The notes under the pieces are model-generated. The model made no database searches, was not told the origin of the DNA, and saw nothing but the letters and a program-made list of their open reading frames with translations. A DNA stretch of 64,000 nucleotides, taken from contig NZ_JAJAWH010000011.1 of the NCBI RefSeq assembly GCF_020531965.1, forward strand, positions 107,888 to 171,887, read 5' to 3'. The stretch is from Pseudorhizobium xiangyangii. Lineage in GTDB: Bacteria; Pseudomonadota; Alphaproteobacteria; Rhizobiales; Rhizobiaceae. Both the position numbers and the translations under genes were made by a program. This document shows, piece by piece, positions 62,886-64,000 of the stretch (position 1 is the first letter of the stretch; the number at the start of each line of letters is the position of its first letter).

Positions 62886-64000
62886 TCAGATACCCGGTTC
62901 GGGCGCTTGAAGATTGTTGAGGCGAGCGTAAAGACCGTCTTTCTGCCGCGCAAGCGTCTCATGGGTGCCTTCTTCCAGACAGCGGCCTTCGTGCATGACG
63001 ATGATCTTGTCGGCATTGACGACTGTCGAGAGACGGTGCGCGATGACGACCACGGTTCGACCGCTCATCGCTGTATCGAGTGCCTTCTGGACGGCAGCTT
63101 CGGACTCGTTGTCGAGGGCAGACGTCGCCTCGTCGAGAAGAAGTATCGGCGCGTTGCGAACCAGGGCGCGTGCGATCGAAAGCCTCTGCCGCTGCCCGCC
63201 CGACAGGGTCACGCCGTTTTCGCCGACCGGCGTCTCGTAGCCGAAGGGTTGAGCGAGGATGAAGTCATGCGCGTAGGCAAGCTTTGCAGCGTCCTCGACT
63301 TCAGCGTCCGTCGCTTCCGGCCGGCCGTAGCGGATGTTGTCGCGGATTGTGCCCTCGAACAGGTAGGGTTGCTGAGAGACATAGGCGAGGTGATGCCGTA
63401 GCGATGCCTTTGTGACTTCGGTAATATCCTGCCCGTCGATCAGGATGCGCCCGCCGGATGGGTCGTAGAAGCGCGGAATAAGGCTGATGATGGTCGACTT
63501 GCCGGCGCCGGAGGGGCCGACCAGCGCGGTTGTCTTGCCGCCTTCCGCCAACAGGTTGACGCCTTTCAGGACAGGCTCACCGCTGGCATAGGAGAAGGTC
63601 ACGTCCTGCAGTTCTATACGTGCATCCGTGACGACCAGATCCTTGGCGCCGGGCTTGTCACGCTGCTGCGGCTGCATGTCGAGAAGTGCGTAGATCATGC
63701 GCGCGTTGACTACGGCGCGCTCCATCTGCACCTGAAGCTTCGCGAGCCTGCGGGCAGGGTCATAGGCGAGCAGGAGGGCGGTCACGAAGGCGAAAAACGC
63801 GCCGGGGGGCACGCCGTCATAGATCGAACGGAATGCCGCATAGGCCAGTACGCTGGAAATCGCGAAGCCGGCGAAGGTTTCGGTCAGCGGCGCGGTGCGC
63901 TCCGAAAGGCGCGCGATGCGATTGGCGCGCTTTTCCGCCTGACCAATGATGCCTTCCACCTTGCGGGTCAGCTCCTGCTCCATCGTGAAGGCCTTCACGA
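62886..64000 (-). CDS. MsbA-type ABC exporter, C-terminal part (5' end beyond window)
   Basis: About 371 residues of a half-transporter are present and the frame is open to the edge. The last membrane helices (about [25 protein letters not shown]) are followed by the nucleotide-binding domain: Walker [11 protein letters not shown], signature [15 protein letters not shown], Walker [13 protein letters not shown] and the H-loop AHRLST. It resembles lipid A/lipid exporters of the MsbA class, but the substrate cannot be fixed. It is upstream of dapB-gpmA on the same strand. Confidence 0.92.
   Translation of the reverse strand, partial: VKAFTMEQELTRKVEGIIGQAEKRANRIARLSERTAPLTETFAGFAISSVLAYAAFRSIYDGVPPGAFFAFVTALLLAYDPARRLAKLQVQMERAVVNARMIYALLDMQPQQRDKPGAKDLVVTDARIELQDVTFSYASGEPVLKGVNLLAEGGKTTALVGPSGAGKSTIISLIPRFYDPSGGRILIDGQDITEVTKASLRHHLAYVSQQPYLFEGTIRDNIRYGRPEATDAEVEDAAKLAYAHDFILAQPFGYETPVGENGVTLSGGQRQRLSIARALVRNAPILLLDEATSALDNESEAAVQKALDTAMSGRTVVVIAHRLSTVVNADKIIVMHEGRCLEEGTHETLARQKDGLYARLNNLQAPEPGI

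Noticed and set aside
1-64000. tRNA, rRNA, IS element, prophage or integrase in the window
   Set aside because: No T-loop-like GGTTCGAATCC pattern in a cloverleaf context, no rRNA core sequence and no transposase or integrase-like protein was seen on either strand.

Overview
The window reads as a chromosomal segment of an alphaproteobacterium of the family Rhizobiaceae. The evidence is GC-rich, codon-biased genes, the rimP-nusA-ylxR-infB and ffs-dnaX-ybaB blocks, short palindromic repeats of a type I know from rhizobial genomes, and an sRNA with three CUCCUCC-bearing loops of the alpha-r14 ('cuckoo') type. Genus cannot be fixed from sequence alone. No phage, insertion sequence, CRISPR array, rRNA or tRNA gene was seen.

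Region 1 (1-9186) is a histidine-utilisation (hut) locus. A leftward operon runs hutI-hutH-[class III CoA-transferase]-[acyl-CoA dehydrogenase]-hutU-hutD, then a substrate-binding protein gene cut by the window edge. It diverges from hutF across a perfect palindrome that looks like a HutC operator. The CaiB/CaiA-like pair embedded between hutH and hutU is the most notable feature of the window. It suggests a CoA-dependent route that converts imidazole propionate (dihydrourocanate) to urocanate.

Region 2 (9187-34041) is mostly housekeeping: an SDR, the rimP operon, an MFS exporter, a lytic transglycosylase, recR, a MOSC protein, ybaB, dnaX, the SRP RNA, HIT and nudC genes, kdsB-pheA, a membrane cytochrome c, adenosine kinase, a 2-hydroxyacid dehydrogenase, moeB, recF, slyX and a LysE exporter. 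Two near-identical FixK/FNR-like boxes lie here.

Region 3 (34201-48232) carries dnaJ-dnaK, a class A PBP, several small proteins, an alpha-r14-like sRNA, a cold-shock gene, an M20 peptidase, a MarR regulator and polA. The PolA 3'-5' exonuclease site is degenerate. Two further unannotated structured RNAs are proposed, at about 42.7 kb and 45.0 kb; the second has C-rich loops able to pair with Shine-Dalgarno sequences.

Region 4 (48248-61363) is a complete carbon-phosphorus lyase locus in one place: phnGHIJKL with a hexapeptide transferase, phnCDE1E2, and a DUF1045 gene with phnMN, plus a divergent phnF regulator. Each of the three transcription units has a candidate PHO box, so control by phosphate starvation (PhoB) and by PhnF is likely. 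phnP and phnO are not seen; the 2H-phosphoesterase-like DUF1045 protein and the hexapeptide transferase are candidates for related jobs. A 31-codon membrane ORF lies on the opposite strand between phnI and phnJ.

Region 5 (61388-64000) holds gpmA, dapB and the C-terminal part of an MsbA-type ABC exporter that runs off the edge.
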